Of a stretch of 64,000 nt of DNA, positions 47,898-58,819 are shown one piece after another. Origin of the DNA: Cryphonectria parasitica EP155. Taxonomy: Eukaryota; Ascomycota; Sordariomycetes; Diaporthales; Cryphonectriaceae. Each line of letters begins with the position of its first letter. Position 1 is the first letter of the stretch. Under the pieces are notes generated by a model. That model was not told the DNA's origin. It searched no databases and saw only the letters and a list, made by a program, of their open reading frames with translations. The position numbers and the translations under genes were made by a program. Location of the stretch: positions 4,334,759 through 4,398,758 of the forward strand of contig NW_024468911.1 of NCBI RefSeq assembly GCF_011745365.1, written 5' to 3'.

Positions 47898-48647
47898 ATG
47901 TCCCCAACCAACAAACGCGGCCTCTGCTGGCCTACCGACAATCACGGCCGAGACCCGGCCTTCCAGTTCACCAAGCCCGGCTCCAAGATCTCATGGCTTT
48001 ACAACTGGTCCCCGCACGCAACCCCCGACAGCCAGTCCCTCGAGTTCGTGCCCATGCAGTGGAACCACGTCAACGTCGACTCGCTGGCCGAGCACGTCCG
48101 CCGGGCCGGCGCCCACACCCTCCTGGGCTTCAACGAGCCTGAGCTGCCCAGCCAGTCCAACATGTCCGCCGAGCTGGCCGCCCGGGAGTGGGTGCGGGCC
48201 ATCGAGCCCCTGCGAAGAGAGGGCGTGCGGTGCGGGAGCCCGGCCATCTCCTCGGCGCCGCACGGCGTGCAGTGGATGGCGGACTTCCTCGCCAGGATCC
48301 GGGCGGCTGGTTCAGATATTGACTTTTACTGTTTCCACTGGTATGGAGTCGGGCTGGGGCCCTTTTACGACTACATCTGGTCGACGCACCACCAGCTGGG
48401 CCCCAACAAGCCCGTGTGGATCACCGAGTTTGCGTGCACCAACTGGAGCAAGGACCAGCCGCTGCCCAGGGCCCAGGTCGAGGACTTTGCGCGGGAGAGC
48501 GCCAAGTATCTGGACTCGCTGGACTGGGTCGAGAGGTATGCCTGGTTTGGGCCCATGCGGGATCCTGGCACCGTTGGGCGGTGGGCTGCGATGCTGGATG
48601 AGCATGGCGCCCTCACGCCTTTGGGCAGTACATACATGTACGATTAA
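47898..48647 (+). CDS. GH128-family glycoside hydrolase (beta-1,3-glucanase-like, Asl1-like)
   Basis: A single-exon gene of 249 aa, the size of the bare catalytic barrel. GH128 marks are KISWLYNWSPH near the N-terminus, LLGFNEPELPSQSNMS with the general acid/base Glu (about residue 80), FYCFHWYG, and VWITEFACTNW with the nucleophile Glu (about 177). The tail AMLDEHGALTPLGSTY matches the end of the family. These enzymes cut beta-1,3-glucan; Asl1-type members act on the fungus's own cell wall. This copy starts MSPTNKRGLCWPTDNHG without a signal peptide, so it is either cytosolic or uses an unconventional route; no upstream in-frame signal exon was found. The start has an A-rich leader (CAAATCATCATG). 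GC content is visibly higher than the surrounding DNA. Confidence 0.88.
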   Translation: MSPTNKRGLCWPTDNHGRDPAFQFTKPGSKISWLYNWSPHATPDSQSLEFVPMQWNHVNVDSLAEHVRRAGAHTLLGFNEPELPSQSNMSAELAAREWVRAIEPLRREGVRCGSPAISSAPHGVQWMADFLARIRAAGSDIDFYCFHWYGVGLGPFYDYIWSTHHQLGPNKPVWITEFACTNWSKDQPLPRAQVEDFARESAKYLDSLDWVERYAWFGPMRDPGTVGRWAAMLDEHGALTPLGSTYMYD

Positions 48648-50324
48648 TGGAGGAATGGCCCTGATGCATGCCACGGCAAGAGAGAGAGAGAGAGAGAGAG
48701 AAAGCGAGATCATGTAATGAATTACACGTTAGAAATCAGAATTTCTCACGAGTACGTAGTATGTGCATACCTACCGCGCATTCTGAAGCATATCACCAAC
48801 ACAAACTCTACAAATCAGCAGCGTATGGCTGAAGGCAGTGGCTTGACAACAACAACTGCAAGCTTGGTGCCTCAACAAAAGGGTCAAGGACACACTTGCA
48901 CCGCCGCGATGTTGACCATAGTACCACTGCGTTCCTTCTTGCCTTTTCCCAATGACAACAGACGCACGATAAGCTACAGAAGTACTATGGTACAGATAAA
49001 TGCTGCTGCAAGGGTCTCTGGTGGAGGAGATCGCTCCGAAATCCACCGGGTGGAGAAGAGGACGATCTTAGCACTCATAGTGATCGACGCCTAGAAGGGT
49101 CTATCGAACGGTGCTCCTCGTGCTCCTCTGCTCAGAGTTGTCCCTTAATGTGACTCTCTCTTAGCGAGACTTGCCCCGCCTGCGTGGCGGTGCGGTGTAG
49201 TGAACTGTTGTTGTCTGGATATCATTCCTTCGTGACATCTGCTAGCTGCTTTTTTCCCTAGCCCTTCTCTCAGGTTCACTGTCTGTGTAATACGTGAATG
49301 GCGGCCTGTAGGCGTCATGTAGGCGTCATAGCACTATATTGAATGAGAAAAGAAGAAAGAAGAGTGAGGAAAAGGAACAAGAAAAGAAAGAGGTTGACAA
49401 CGACCGTTAGGTGTGGTCATACAGGCGTTCATAGCGGGTGGGGCTGGGGAGATAGTCCGGGGCGAAATACGTGTGGCTGCGACGTTGATCAGGAGTTCAG
49501 CGGTTACGAATGGCGCTGTTCCTTTTTGAAGCAAGCGTATGTACAGATGGGAGCTTGTCAAGTCGAGAAAGCCTGATTTTCTTGCGTGATGTAAAGTGAG
49601 ACAGTCTCATCCTTTTTCTCGACAACACGGCCATGATTAAATCAAGTCGATATGATGGTGTCGAAAGGCCATCACAAAAGCAACCAACAAACTATGCTCG
49701 ACACCACGCGTCCTGCAGAGTGCTTTTTACGTTGGTGTTACCACAAATTGCAATCGAAGCAAATGATGTCGAGGAACCACAGTTTTTGTCCCCTTCCCTC
49801 TTATCCACAATAGATAGATTTTGCCCGTCTCATCCAGACGACGTGGGACCCCCCCGCGATCGCGATGAGCTAACTATGTTATGTATGTAATGTGGCTAAT
49901 CAACAAAGATCGAGAATCCCAGAGCGACATGGCTCTGGAGAACTGTGAGTGGCTTGAAGGAGGGTGGTGGGTCAGGTGTGGCGAGTGAAGGGTCGGAGGA
50001 GGATTGGCGCTGTGCATGAAAGGTCAGACTTATCGACGAATCAATACCGCTGCGAGGCCACCCTGCGACGTCACTGGCGCATGGTCAGCGACCTCTTTGA
50101 CACGATGCTACCTACGTCACTTCTTTTTGAGAAGAGTGGCTAGCTATAATATCCCACAGTCCTCAGCCACAGGCGAGAATTGGTGTTTGAATACTTGCCA
50201 GATCTTTTGGATCATTCTATCCCAAAGTCATTAAATTAAACTTATTTGTTTTTCTCCCCTTAAACGACACAGGGAGCAAGTCTCGAAAACAAATTTCTAC
50301 GAGAAGAAGTGTGCAACTGAAAAG
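48648..50324. other. Intergenic region
   Basis: About 1.7 kb with no supported gene. A perfect AG11 tract lies at 48679-48700 and a short direct repeat containing TAGGCGTCAT near 49308-49329. Confidence 0.5.
48679..48700. repeat. AG11 microsatellite
   Basis: A perfect dinucleotide repeat just after the GH128 stop codon, probably in its 3' UTR. Confidence 0.85.
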
Positions 50325-52084
50325 ATGGCGGACGTAAGCGCCCTGGAACGGGAGGTTGAACTCCTCGAGAAAAAGAATGCGCTTCTGGAGAGGAACCGGA
50401 AGCTGGAGAGTAAGTTTTTCAGTTCGACCTCGTCACAAAGGAACAAATGAAAATATTTGGAACCATGACTAACGTCGACACTTCTTATCTCAGGAGCCGC
50501 AAAGAAACGAGCCGACTGGTTCAAGGCCCAGGCTGAGGAGGCCGCAAAGAACGGCACATCCCAGCTGCCAGCCGCCCAGGAGGCCGTGAAGAAGGCTGCG
50601 GCGTCGCGCAAGCCAGCAGCAGCAGCATCAAGGGATGTTGATGCCCCCAGGAAGACTCAACAAGAGGTCAAGCCTGCCAACCTCAAGAAGATCCCGCCCA
50701 AGCCCCCAACCACCAGCAGCGTCAAGGACTGGGCCGAGTCTTCAGCTGTCACCAAGAAGCCTGCGCCTGCGCCTGCCACTGCCAAGAACGTCATGCAGAA
50801 TGTGAACGCCGACGGCACGCAACAGATCAAGAAGAAGAAGAAGAAGAGAAGGCCAGCCCCGACTTACGGCATGGCCGCCAAGCTGGCCCGTGGCGAGGAG
50901 ATCCCTGGCCTCACGGACAGGAAGCCCGCCGTGCCCAGGGTCCCCGCCTCGGCCCCGGCCAGGCCGCAGGTGCCTAAGGGTGGCAAGGCCGAGATGCCCA
51001 AGCCCGAGGAGATCGAGAAGCTGTACGAGCCGCCGCCCACGCCGCAGGTCGGTGCCAAGAAGCCCGGCGTGGCGGAGAAGAAGGAGAAGAAGGAGAAGAC
51101 GTACCACCCCGACGCCAAGAAGTCGACCAAGGAGATCCTGGCCGAGCGCGAGCTCGAGGAGGAGAGGAAGAACCTCGAGCGGCGCCAGCAGAAGCGTGCA
51201 GAGGCTGCTGGACAGGCTGGCGGACAAGTCGGTCAGCAGGCTGGTGGTGGTGGTGGTGGTGGACGGGGCGGCGCTGGCGGTCCCCTGGGAGGTGTCAACA
51301 ATCTCGGCCAAGGTGCCCTCAACACGGTCGGAGAAGTCGGCTCAGGCTTGCCTGTTGCTGGAAAGGCTGTTGGTGGTGCTACGAAGGGCCTGGGCAACAC
51401 CCTGGACAACACCACCCGCGGCCTTGGAGATACGACTGGTGCACTGACCCGTGGCGACCTCGGTGGCACGCTCGGCGGTGTCGGAGGAACAGTTGGCGGT
51501 CTTGGAAAGGGACTGGTGAGTTTTCATTATTCTTTTCTGGTTCATTTTCTCTACTTATTTGCGATATCGACTAACATGTTTTTACCAGGGCGACACTGTT
51601 GGTGGCACTGTTGGCGGATTGGGTGACTCGGTGGGAGGACCTGTCGGCGTAAGAGTTACCACTCCTACTTCTTCATAGAACCCAAGATTCACTAACCTTT
51701 TATCTCTATAGGGAATTGTCGGCGGTGCCGGTCGTGGCGTCGGAAACGCTGTGGGAGGCATCACAGGTGGCCTCGGTAAGGGCGTAGGCAAGGTCGGCCA
51801 GGGAGATCTGCTCGGCGGTGTGGGAGACGTTGTGGGCGGTGTCACAGATGTAAGTCTTTCCCGGTGATTTTGGTCCTCCCTGCGTTACAACATTATGCTA
51901 AACATCATCTCAGGGTGTCGGCGGTCTGCTTGGCGGCGTTCTTGGAGGAGGCAAGGAGGGCGGAGGTCTCCTGGGCCTAGGCGGTGGTGGAGGTGGTGAC
52001 AAGAAGGATAAAGGTGGCGGCGGTGGACTGCTCGGTGGAGGTGGTGGAGGCGGCGGCGGCGGCCTGCTTGGTGGTTTGCTCTAA
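50325..52084 (+). CDS. Coiled-coil and Gly-rich repeat protein
   Basis: The CDS is join(50325..50409,50494..51515,51589..51648,51712..51849,51914..52084), 491 aa. The N-terminus is a leucine-zipper-like helix (LEREVELLEKKNALLERN) continuing into AKKRADWFKAQAEEA. A Lys/Pro/Ala-rich middle follows with a basic patch (KKKKKKRR), then a charged helix (STKEILAERELEEERKNL), and finally about 230 residues of Gly-rich GG[VL]G-type repeats (GDTVGGTVGGLGDSVGG and the like) ending in Gly9/Leu blocks. Three small exons at the 3' end are phase 0 and encode only these repeats. Glycine-zipper-like spacing suggests self-association or membrane contact, but there is no signal or clear TM helix. I do not recognise the family. 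All introns carry GTAAG/GTGAGT donors. Confidence 0.78.
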
Positions 52085-54031
52085 GGTGGTGGTCTGTTGA
52101 ACCAAGTCCTATGTGGAAGACTGGCCAGCCAACGGGGAAGAAGAAAAAGAAATCAGTGTTTTGGTGTTATGTTTACTTTCATTAGCACATCTCTAGCATC
52201 TGTAGTGTCCTTCCAAAATCCACATTCTCGTGTGCTTATGGCTCAGTATGTTGATATTCTCTGCGTGAATCCACTGTCGTCGCTACTGCTACTGCGTTCA
52301 TCATTACTGCTGGCACCGGACAGCAATGATAGGAGACCGGATATGGTTGAAAACCATCAAGACAGTGACTATTGGTACAGTAAGAGGGCACAGGCCTCGT
52401 CATTGGATTGAAGAACAGATTAGCCCGACTCATGACAAGAAGATGAAAGAGGATTACGAACAGTAACGAGTTACAATGACTACTTGATTGCACAAGTTCA
52501 AAGTTTTGCTCTAGCTTCCCAAGCATTTCGCGATATCAAGAGACATTTCATTCCAGTACTCAAATAATCCTTCAGGATTGAGTCTCAGATTTCAGCTCAA
52601 GCTCTTGCATTGAGTGACTTGACGGACACAACACCAAAATGATCATTCCCAGCTTCTAACCAGCCTATGTCTGTATAATAGCATTCTTGTTGAGGACTTC
52701 TGCTTCAGTTTCCGCTTCCTTTACAACTGCTTATGTTAGATCTCATTGAATCAATCGACAAAGGAAGGGGACGCTCGACATTGCTCGGAGCCACATATAA
52801 CTTTTCGATTCAGTCACCAATAAAACCAGTCCAGATTATTGCTACCAACGTTCTCCTTCCATCCGAGCCAGAGCATCAGTGTAAAGCAGTATTTGTCACA
52901 ATCACCTTCTTGAAGCCAATGCGCTCCCGAGTTCGATTGCGCTCAAACAGAATGTCATTGTCATCTACAATGCAGGCAGGGTTCAAGGACTCGTTCGCAG
53001 TTCAGCTCGTAACACACTCTCGATCATGTGCTCGTGAATCAGTTACAAGAAATTTGCGACTATTTGTTCCGTAATTTCCGGGAGCACGGTGCAGCGAGGT
53101 AATAATATTTAACACCAGCGCTGGAGATGCAAAATGGATTGACAGCAAATAATGTCCGATAACTCGCCCAATAAAGTAATCCCGGTTAGCTGGCTCTTTG
53201 ACAATCTCGACTCATGAAACGTCGTCTTGCGATCGAGCCTCCGTCATCGGATTATTATAGTAGTATGTCCAATATTCACCTCAAAAAAACTGTTCCGTAA
53301 ACCTCTTACCACAAGTTTGCCCAAAAACAGTGTGAGAGGGCCTCTACAAGACACTAGCGCAGGGGAACTACACCTTGGTGGCCTTAGCCTGTGCAATTAC
53401 AGTTTGATGCTCCATAGCTGTCCAGGATGATTTGTCGGTGATCTCCTGGACTCCATAGTAGGATCTAGCCGACGCCTAAGCCGTTCACCTCTAGCGGACC
53501 CTTGGCCTTCAGCGGCCTCAGTGCACAGACAGAGCCGTAGTCTGTTTTGGACGTACGCTGGCACTTGTTGTGAAAATACCGAGACACTGTGAATGAACAA
53601 GTGTGAAGGACAGAGAGAAAAAAAGACTCTGGGATCAAAGCGCCGACTCACACTTGCTCAAAAGATCAAACACAGTAGACGAGCTCAGACGTGTCCATGC
53701 AGTTTGAAATAACCCCCCAAAAACGACAGGTTTGGATGAACGAGGAGGTAGAACTGATGTTGTTATGAAAGCAGCTCTTCGAAAAACAAACAATTTAATA
53801 CCCAGCAAGCCCATTTCTCGCGACGAACCATCTTCGAGCTTGGGTGTGCAACGAGCATCGAGCACAGGAATGTTTGGCAGGTCGAAGTCAAGCCGGACAG
53901 TACTGTGTGTGTTTCGTTGTGCATGGTCGTCGTCTCACACCCCACAGCTGGTGAACCACTGGTTTTGTTGACCTTATCGTCAAGGATCCTCTCCCCCTAC
54001 TTGTCACACCCTGCCAGCTCAGCCAGCGACC
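52085..54031. other. Intergenic region
   Basis: About 1.9 kb, moderately AT-rich. The ORFs at 52097-52411 and 52733-53074 have no recognisable features. It ends with the promoter/leader of the RGS-LOV gene. Nothing else supported. Confidence 0.5.
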
Positions 54032-56098
54032 ATGGCATCCAGACCGGCCGGTAGTCATGAAGCTGCCTTGACTCCACCTTCAAGTGGGAAGAGTGAAGAG
54101 CTGGACAAGCCGTTCGAGATGGTCTCGGAGTGCTCAGATCGCGATGGCGTAGCTGCCAATATTTTACCACCTCCGACACATTTCAGTCCAGCACTGAAGC
54201 AGAGAAAACCATCTGAAGGGCTCAGCCGACGTTGGAAAGGCAAGGCACTCGACTTGCAAGACTCGGTCCTCAGACAATATACCGATTACGATGCCCATGG
54301 TACCCCTCGAAGTCCTCTCACCTCGTCTGGGGTTTGGACCAGCAATACCTTTGGGAGATCAGACGTTCAGACGACACTCGACCGACTCGAGGAAGACATA
54401 GTGCCAGCTCTACCGATCTTTGACGTCTTCTCTACCAAGACATTCAAAGCTGTCCTGGAGAATACCGCTGCAGTGTCGCGGCTTCGTGCATTTGCGGAGT
54501 CTCGGGGTCGTGCCGACGACATGGATTTCCTCCTCCAGATCGCCGAGTACAACCGCACCCTGGCTCTCTTGGGGCCGACTGTATGGAGCATATCCTTGAA
54601 GCACACAGGCGTCGCTGCGTCGGCGCCCGTGAAACTTCCGTTGGCGGTTGCGAGAAGCCTGAATACGGACATGCGCGAGGTGTCGAACACACTGCTCCCA
54701 AGCCTGGAGAACCTATTCGATGATGCCAGGACATTCATCGAGCAGAGTCTGGCTCGGGACATTTATCCCGAGTTTCTGAAGCACCAGCTGTCCCTCAACC
54801 TGCAGACAGTCGGCCGCGGCTACTCGCCCAACCAAGTCTGTCCTGGGTTTGGACACGCCTTCTGCCTGACCGATCCCAACCAAGACGACAACCCTATGGT
54901 TTTCGCTTCTGATAACTTGGCTCATATCACTGGGTACAGGACTGGCGACGTCATCTCTAAGAACTGTCGTATTTTTCAGGGGCCCAGGACGAGGGCCAGC
55001 GGGATCGATCGTATCCGCCATGCAATTTCTACACAGAACGAGTTCACCGACCTCGTCTTGAACTATACTCAGGATGGGAGGATGTATTGGAATTTGCTCT
55101 TCGTAGCAAGGTTGGTTGGTCTGGACGGGGAAATTCGTTACCACCTCGGAGGACAGATTGATGTCACTGAGATGCTCGAGCGGCAGGAGGACGTCACACA
55201 CTTCCTGGGCGTTGCCCCGCCTCTATCATCACGAGAACCCTCGCCCCTACTCCAGAAGCCGAGGGACCAACAACAAGATTCTCGAGCCTCATGGCGAAAC
55301 GAAGCCAAGGGGGACAGACCACAGGAACGCGAGCGCGAGCGCGACGAGAGGACCAGATACCCACCGAGTGCATCACGCAACAAACTGCTACAGAGCTTCC
55401 GGCGGCGTTATTCTCAGACTGGCTCCTCGGACACAGATGGCAGCGCGAATCTCCCTGCTTCCGAGCCCTCCTCGCCGCGCGAGGTGGTGCGAAAATCGAG
55501 CTCATTCTCGACACCATCACCGTCGCCTCATCAGGTTGTCGTGTCTCCATACTCGAGGTTCATGGTCTCGGAGTACATCAAGCCATCAGCAAGCCTGAGT
55601 CCGCCACGCGAGAAAAAGAAGAACAGGGCGCAGCTTCCGCTGACTTTCTGCTCTGCTTCTGCCCTGGAAAGCCTGGGTATTGGTAATCACGAGCAAGCCG
55701 GCATCCTCGGCTCGGACATATTTGAGATTCTGTCCGAAAAGACCGGATCCAACTCTATTACCAAAACATTCAAATCTACTGTCCGAGCGGGGCTTGCAGA
55801 GGGCAGAGCGGTCAAGCTGGATCTCAGCCTCGAAGGCAGCAGCAGACCGAGCAGGCCCAGAGGACTCTCGTTGACGAGAAAACTTGGTGCGGCAGACTTG
55901 AGTGGTTTAGGCATGAAGAGCGAGACGCGGCCGAATGAAGGGCGTTCGTTGCGCAAGAGTCTCAGTCTGGAGAAGCTTGTTTCTATATCGAACAGCTCGG
56001 CATCTGGTGCGAACTTTGTGAGCTACTGGACACCGCTCAAGGACAATGCAGGAGTTGTTCGATGGGTTGTTCTCATTCTTTTGCCTGAGGTGGCCTAA
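54032..56098 (+). CDS. RGS-LOV blue-light photoreceptor
   Basis: A single-exon gene of 688 aa with a start in strong context (GCGACCATGG). Residues about 127-253 form a regulator-of-G-protein-signalling domain (FDVFSTKTFKAVLENTAA to YPEFLKHQLS). Residues about 275-380 are a LOV-type PAS domain: the photoactive cysteine lies in KNCRIFQGPR (Cys312, matching the NCRFLQ motif), followed by the flavin-contact segments LNYTQDGRMYWNLL and GGQIDVTE with the conserved Gln. A Ser-rich basic linker and a PAS-like C-terminal domain (about 510-688) follow. This order is that of fungal RGS-LOV proteins, including Botrytis BcLOV4, which binds FMN and moves to anionic membrane lipids under blue light. By analogy it should couple light to G-protein signalling or membrane targeting. 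All key LOV residues I can check are present, so it is likely photoactive. Confidence 0.88.
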   Translation: MASRPAGSHEAALTPPSSGKSEELDKPFEMVSECSDRDGVAANILPPPTHFSPALKQRKPSEGLSRRWKGKALDLQDSVLRQYTDYDAHGTPRSPLTSSGVWTSNTFGRSDVQTTLDRLEEDIVPALPIFDVFSTKTFKAVLENTAAVSRLRAFAESRGRADDMDFLLQIAEYNRTLALLGPTVWSISLKHTGVAASAPVKLPLAVARSLNTDMREVSNTLLPSLENLFDDARTFIEQSLARDIYPEFLKHQLSLNLQTVGRGYSPNQVCPGFGHAFCLTDPNQDDNPMVFASDNLAHITGYRTGDVISKNCRIFQGPRTRASGIDRIRHAISTQNEFTDLVLNYTQDGRMYWNLLFVARLVGLDGEIRYHLGGQIDVTEMLERQEDVTHFLGVAPPLSSREPSPLLQKPRDQQQDSRASWRNEAKGDRPQERERERDERTRYPPSASRNKLLQSFRRRYSQTGSSDTDGSANLPASEPSSPREVVRKSSSFSTPSPSPHQVVVSPYSRFMVSEYIKPSASLSPPREKKKNRAQLPLTFCSASALESLGIGNHEQAGILGSDIFEILSEKTGSNSITKTFKSTVRAGLAEGRAVKLDLSLEGSSRPSRPRGLSLTRKLGAADLSGLGMKSETRPNEGRSLRKSLSLEKLVSISNSSASGANFVSYWTPLKDNAGVVRWVVLILLPEVA

Positions 56099-58109
56099 TG
56101 CCTCAAGCAGTCCTTTGTGGGAAATTCACACCCATCACACTTGATGATGTTCTAGAATTGAGGCGATGCATACATCGAGGCTTCTTGGATATGTCCTATG
56201 ACAAGAAGATCAAATGGTGTGGACACCGAACGATGATCTGTCAGTCAAGGACGACGGGTGTATGTATTCATTGGCTATGATGCGACCTCATCGCGTGGTT
56301 AGGTTTCCTCAGGGCAAGACTTTGAGGTACTATACGCCTCGGCACATTGTTGCCTAAATATGACTCTGTCTCGCTCAACTAGTCCATGCTTATGAATAGG
56401 AAGCCTGTAATCATGATCGTGTGATCCTTTGAATTGCGCACTACTCAGCAGCCGGTCCGTGGCGTCCTCGAGTAGCAGCCCTCCCTACCTTCAAAACACT
56501 GCCTTGTTGTAGTGTTGCATCTCCCGTTGTTGACCTTGTATTCATTGACTGTATTTTTGATGTGCATGAAGATAGCGTAGAACACAACATCGTCACAAGT
56601 CCTGGTCAAGAAGTGGGATTTACCAGGGTCTAACCAAGTTGATATCCGCCAGATAACTTGGGCGAGCAAAATCATCACCCAACAAACAGCGCTAAATCTC
56701 TTCACAGAGAACTGGTCACTTGATACTCACTACTACTGATCATAACCAACGCTCATCTTACGCTGAATTACATGCTTCACACCTAGCATTCCTGTTTCTG
56801 AGTTCCAAGCATCGCAGCAAGGCAGACCGTAAAGTACCCATTCAAGGCAGCCCAGCTTTTCGGAGATGATTCACCAATGACTATGCACTTGTGACCCCTG
56901 TACTCACACACCATGTTGGTAGAAGCCTGCCATGGTGCAACATCTTCATGAACGCAAAGCAGAGCCAGTCCAACACGAGTGTAGTCCATGCCCGCGTCAC
57001 AAGCTCGGCGTCATAAGCTCAGGCATCAAATAAACAAGGCTAGTACTTGTCGAAACTGACAATCTATATGGCAAACGGAAAAGGATATTGGGGGTACAAG
57101 ACGTGGGTCACACCCAATCATAATTTACAAAACTATCGGACATGGTTTCTCTTAAAACTCTGCTCAGTGCAATGGTAAGAATATCGTGCTTCACCAGGGA
57201 GGACGATCGACACTGCGTTCTGCTGCGATCCTAATTGCAGCCTTACACAGCCCCATTCATAAACCGTGCTCTATTTGATCATGTCACTTTTTGGCGGATC
57301 CGAGCAGGCATCTTGCCCGCAGTTGGGGTCCCAGGAGACGTCAAAAGAATGGTCGGGTGTCAGGAACACTGGCTTCATATATCTTACCCGCCCCATGCAA
57401 CTGCTGAACTGCCGCTGTCTGTGAGCCTTGCTGCGATTTGAGCCGTGAATGGTTCGGTAGGGTTACGTCGAGGCTTCGTTCCGATCAGACTGCCTCCACC
57501 CGCACAGTATCGCAATTGAATTTGTGACGTTAAATGAGAAATGAACCACCTTCTGCGATCCTAGGTTCTGCATCAGTGCGCAGATCAGGGCAAGTCAGCG
57601 GAGTTACGCAGTGAGAATACGCAGCTGCGTTAAGCCTATCGGGAGATGAGGCGAGAATGGAGACATGCTGATGATCAACCAATCATTTATTGACTTACGG
57701 CTTGATCAGAATCCACGCTAAAATCTCACGTCATCTGGACAGGACAGCCGATCCGGCCGTAATCTGATCAACCCCCTGGCTGGGAAGTGGTCAGTATTTC
57801 ATCACCATCGCCCTGCGATCGCATAGGACTGGGACGTCCGCGAACCCTTTATCAATGCGGCAATGCGGCTCTGCGAGTATGTTTAGTCTGTATCTCTACA
57901 AGTCGAAGGTAAGTGTAAAAACTCATTCAGCGTTGTTCGTCACGTAGAGCTAACATATGTTTGTAGGGATAACAACCCCAATATATCGCCTATTTCAACG
58001 ACCCGTTTGAACGACTGATGGATTCTGACGATACAGGCCGTGATGAGTAGAAGCAAGATTGTGGCAATATTGAGCAAGCTGTGGCGATATAGAGCGGTGC
58101 ATCTTCAAC
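56099..58109. other. Intergenic region
   Basis: About 2 kb without a supported gene. A canonical intron-like pattern (GTAAGT at 57916 to TAG near 57966 with a GCTAAC branch) suggests a spliced leader belonging to whatever is transcribed across 58110. The short ORFs look incidental. Confidence 0.45.
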
Positions 58110-58343
58110 ATGACATCTGTGTACTATCTGCAGCAAGCAAGGCCTTGGGGGGTGAGCACGGACACGACGACACCTGCATTCGAACCAATTGGGATGACGC
58201 ATTCTGCAGACATACTCAAGCAGTATGCTGGATATCAAGGTCAGTCAATCCATGCAGTCAGGCCATATCCTTATGTGGCGGTGGAGAAGGAGACCGTACT
58301 GCGAAAGAAGTACGTGTTGGCTGGTGAGCCTCCAATCACGTGA
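58110..58343 (+). CDS. Hypothetical small ORF (77 aa)
   Basis: An ATG-initiated ORF preceded, 140 bp upstream, by an intron-like GTAAGT...CTAAC...TAG pattern. The peptide (MTSVYYLQQARPWGVSTDTT to KYVLAGEPPIT) has no signal, TM helix or known motif. A donor GTGAGC near 58322 and an acceptor TTTGCAG near 58368 would allow a spliced alternative C-terminus. I do not recognise it; it could be a small lineage-specific gene or chance. Confidence 0.3.
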   Translation: MTSVYYLQQARPWGVSTDTTTPAFEPIGMTHSADILKQYAGYQGQSIHAVRPYPYVAVEKETVLRKKYVLAGEPPIT

Positions 58344-58819
58344 AGATCAGGTGATTTGGTGATTTGCAGCCTGCACGCACGGGAACAGTCGACTTGGTGC
58401 TTGCATCTACTTCTCAAGTAGGAGATCATGCGGTACTCAGGGGGGGCTGTCTGGCTAGCCTGGACACCTCGTTCCTGGGTGCCCAGTGAACAGACAGCCA
58501 TTACTTTACGGCCAAAACGAAAGTTGAAATTTGTCTCGACAGCAGAACCAGCTAAGACACACGAAATCCACTTTTGCTTCCTTGGAACACGCCTCGACCT
58601 CCTCTCGGCCCTCTGGGCATGCAAAACAAAGCATCTCGGCAGAACGAATTTCTCGACAGGAAGAAAGAAGATCTCGACGGAAACGCAAACTCGCTGACCG
58701 GCATTGTGTGAATGCTTGTGCCGCCCTCGCCTTTCGACATTGATGATGGATATCGCTTCCAGCGGTTGCTGAACATGGCCATGAAGGTGCCACTTTTGTT
58801 GTTCGACCACTGCGACGAT
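58344..58819. other. Intergenic region
   Basis: About 480 bp between the small ORF and the end of the membrane-protein gene. ORFs on both strands overlap here but none shows domain features. Confidence 0.4.
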
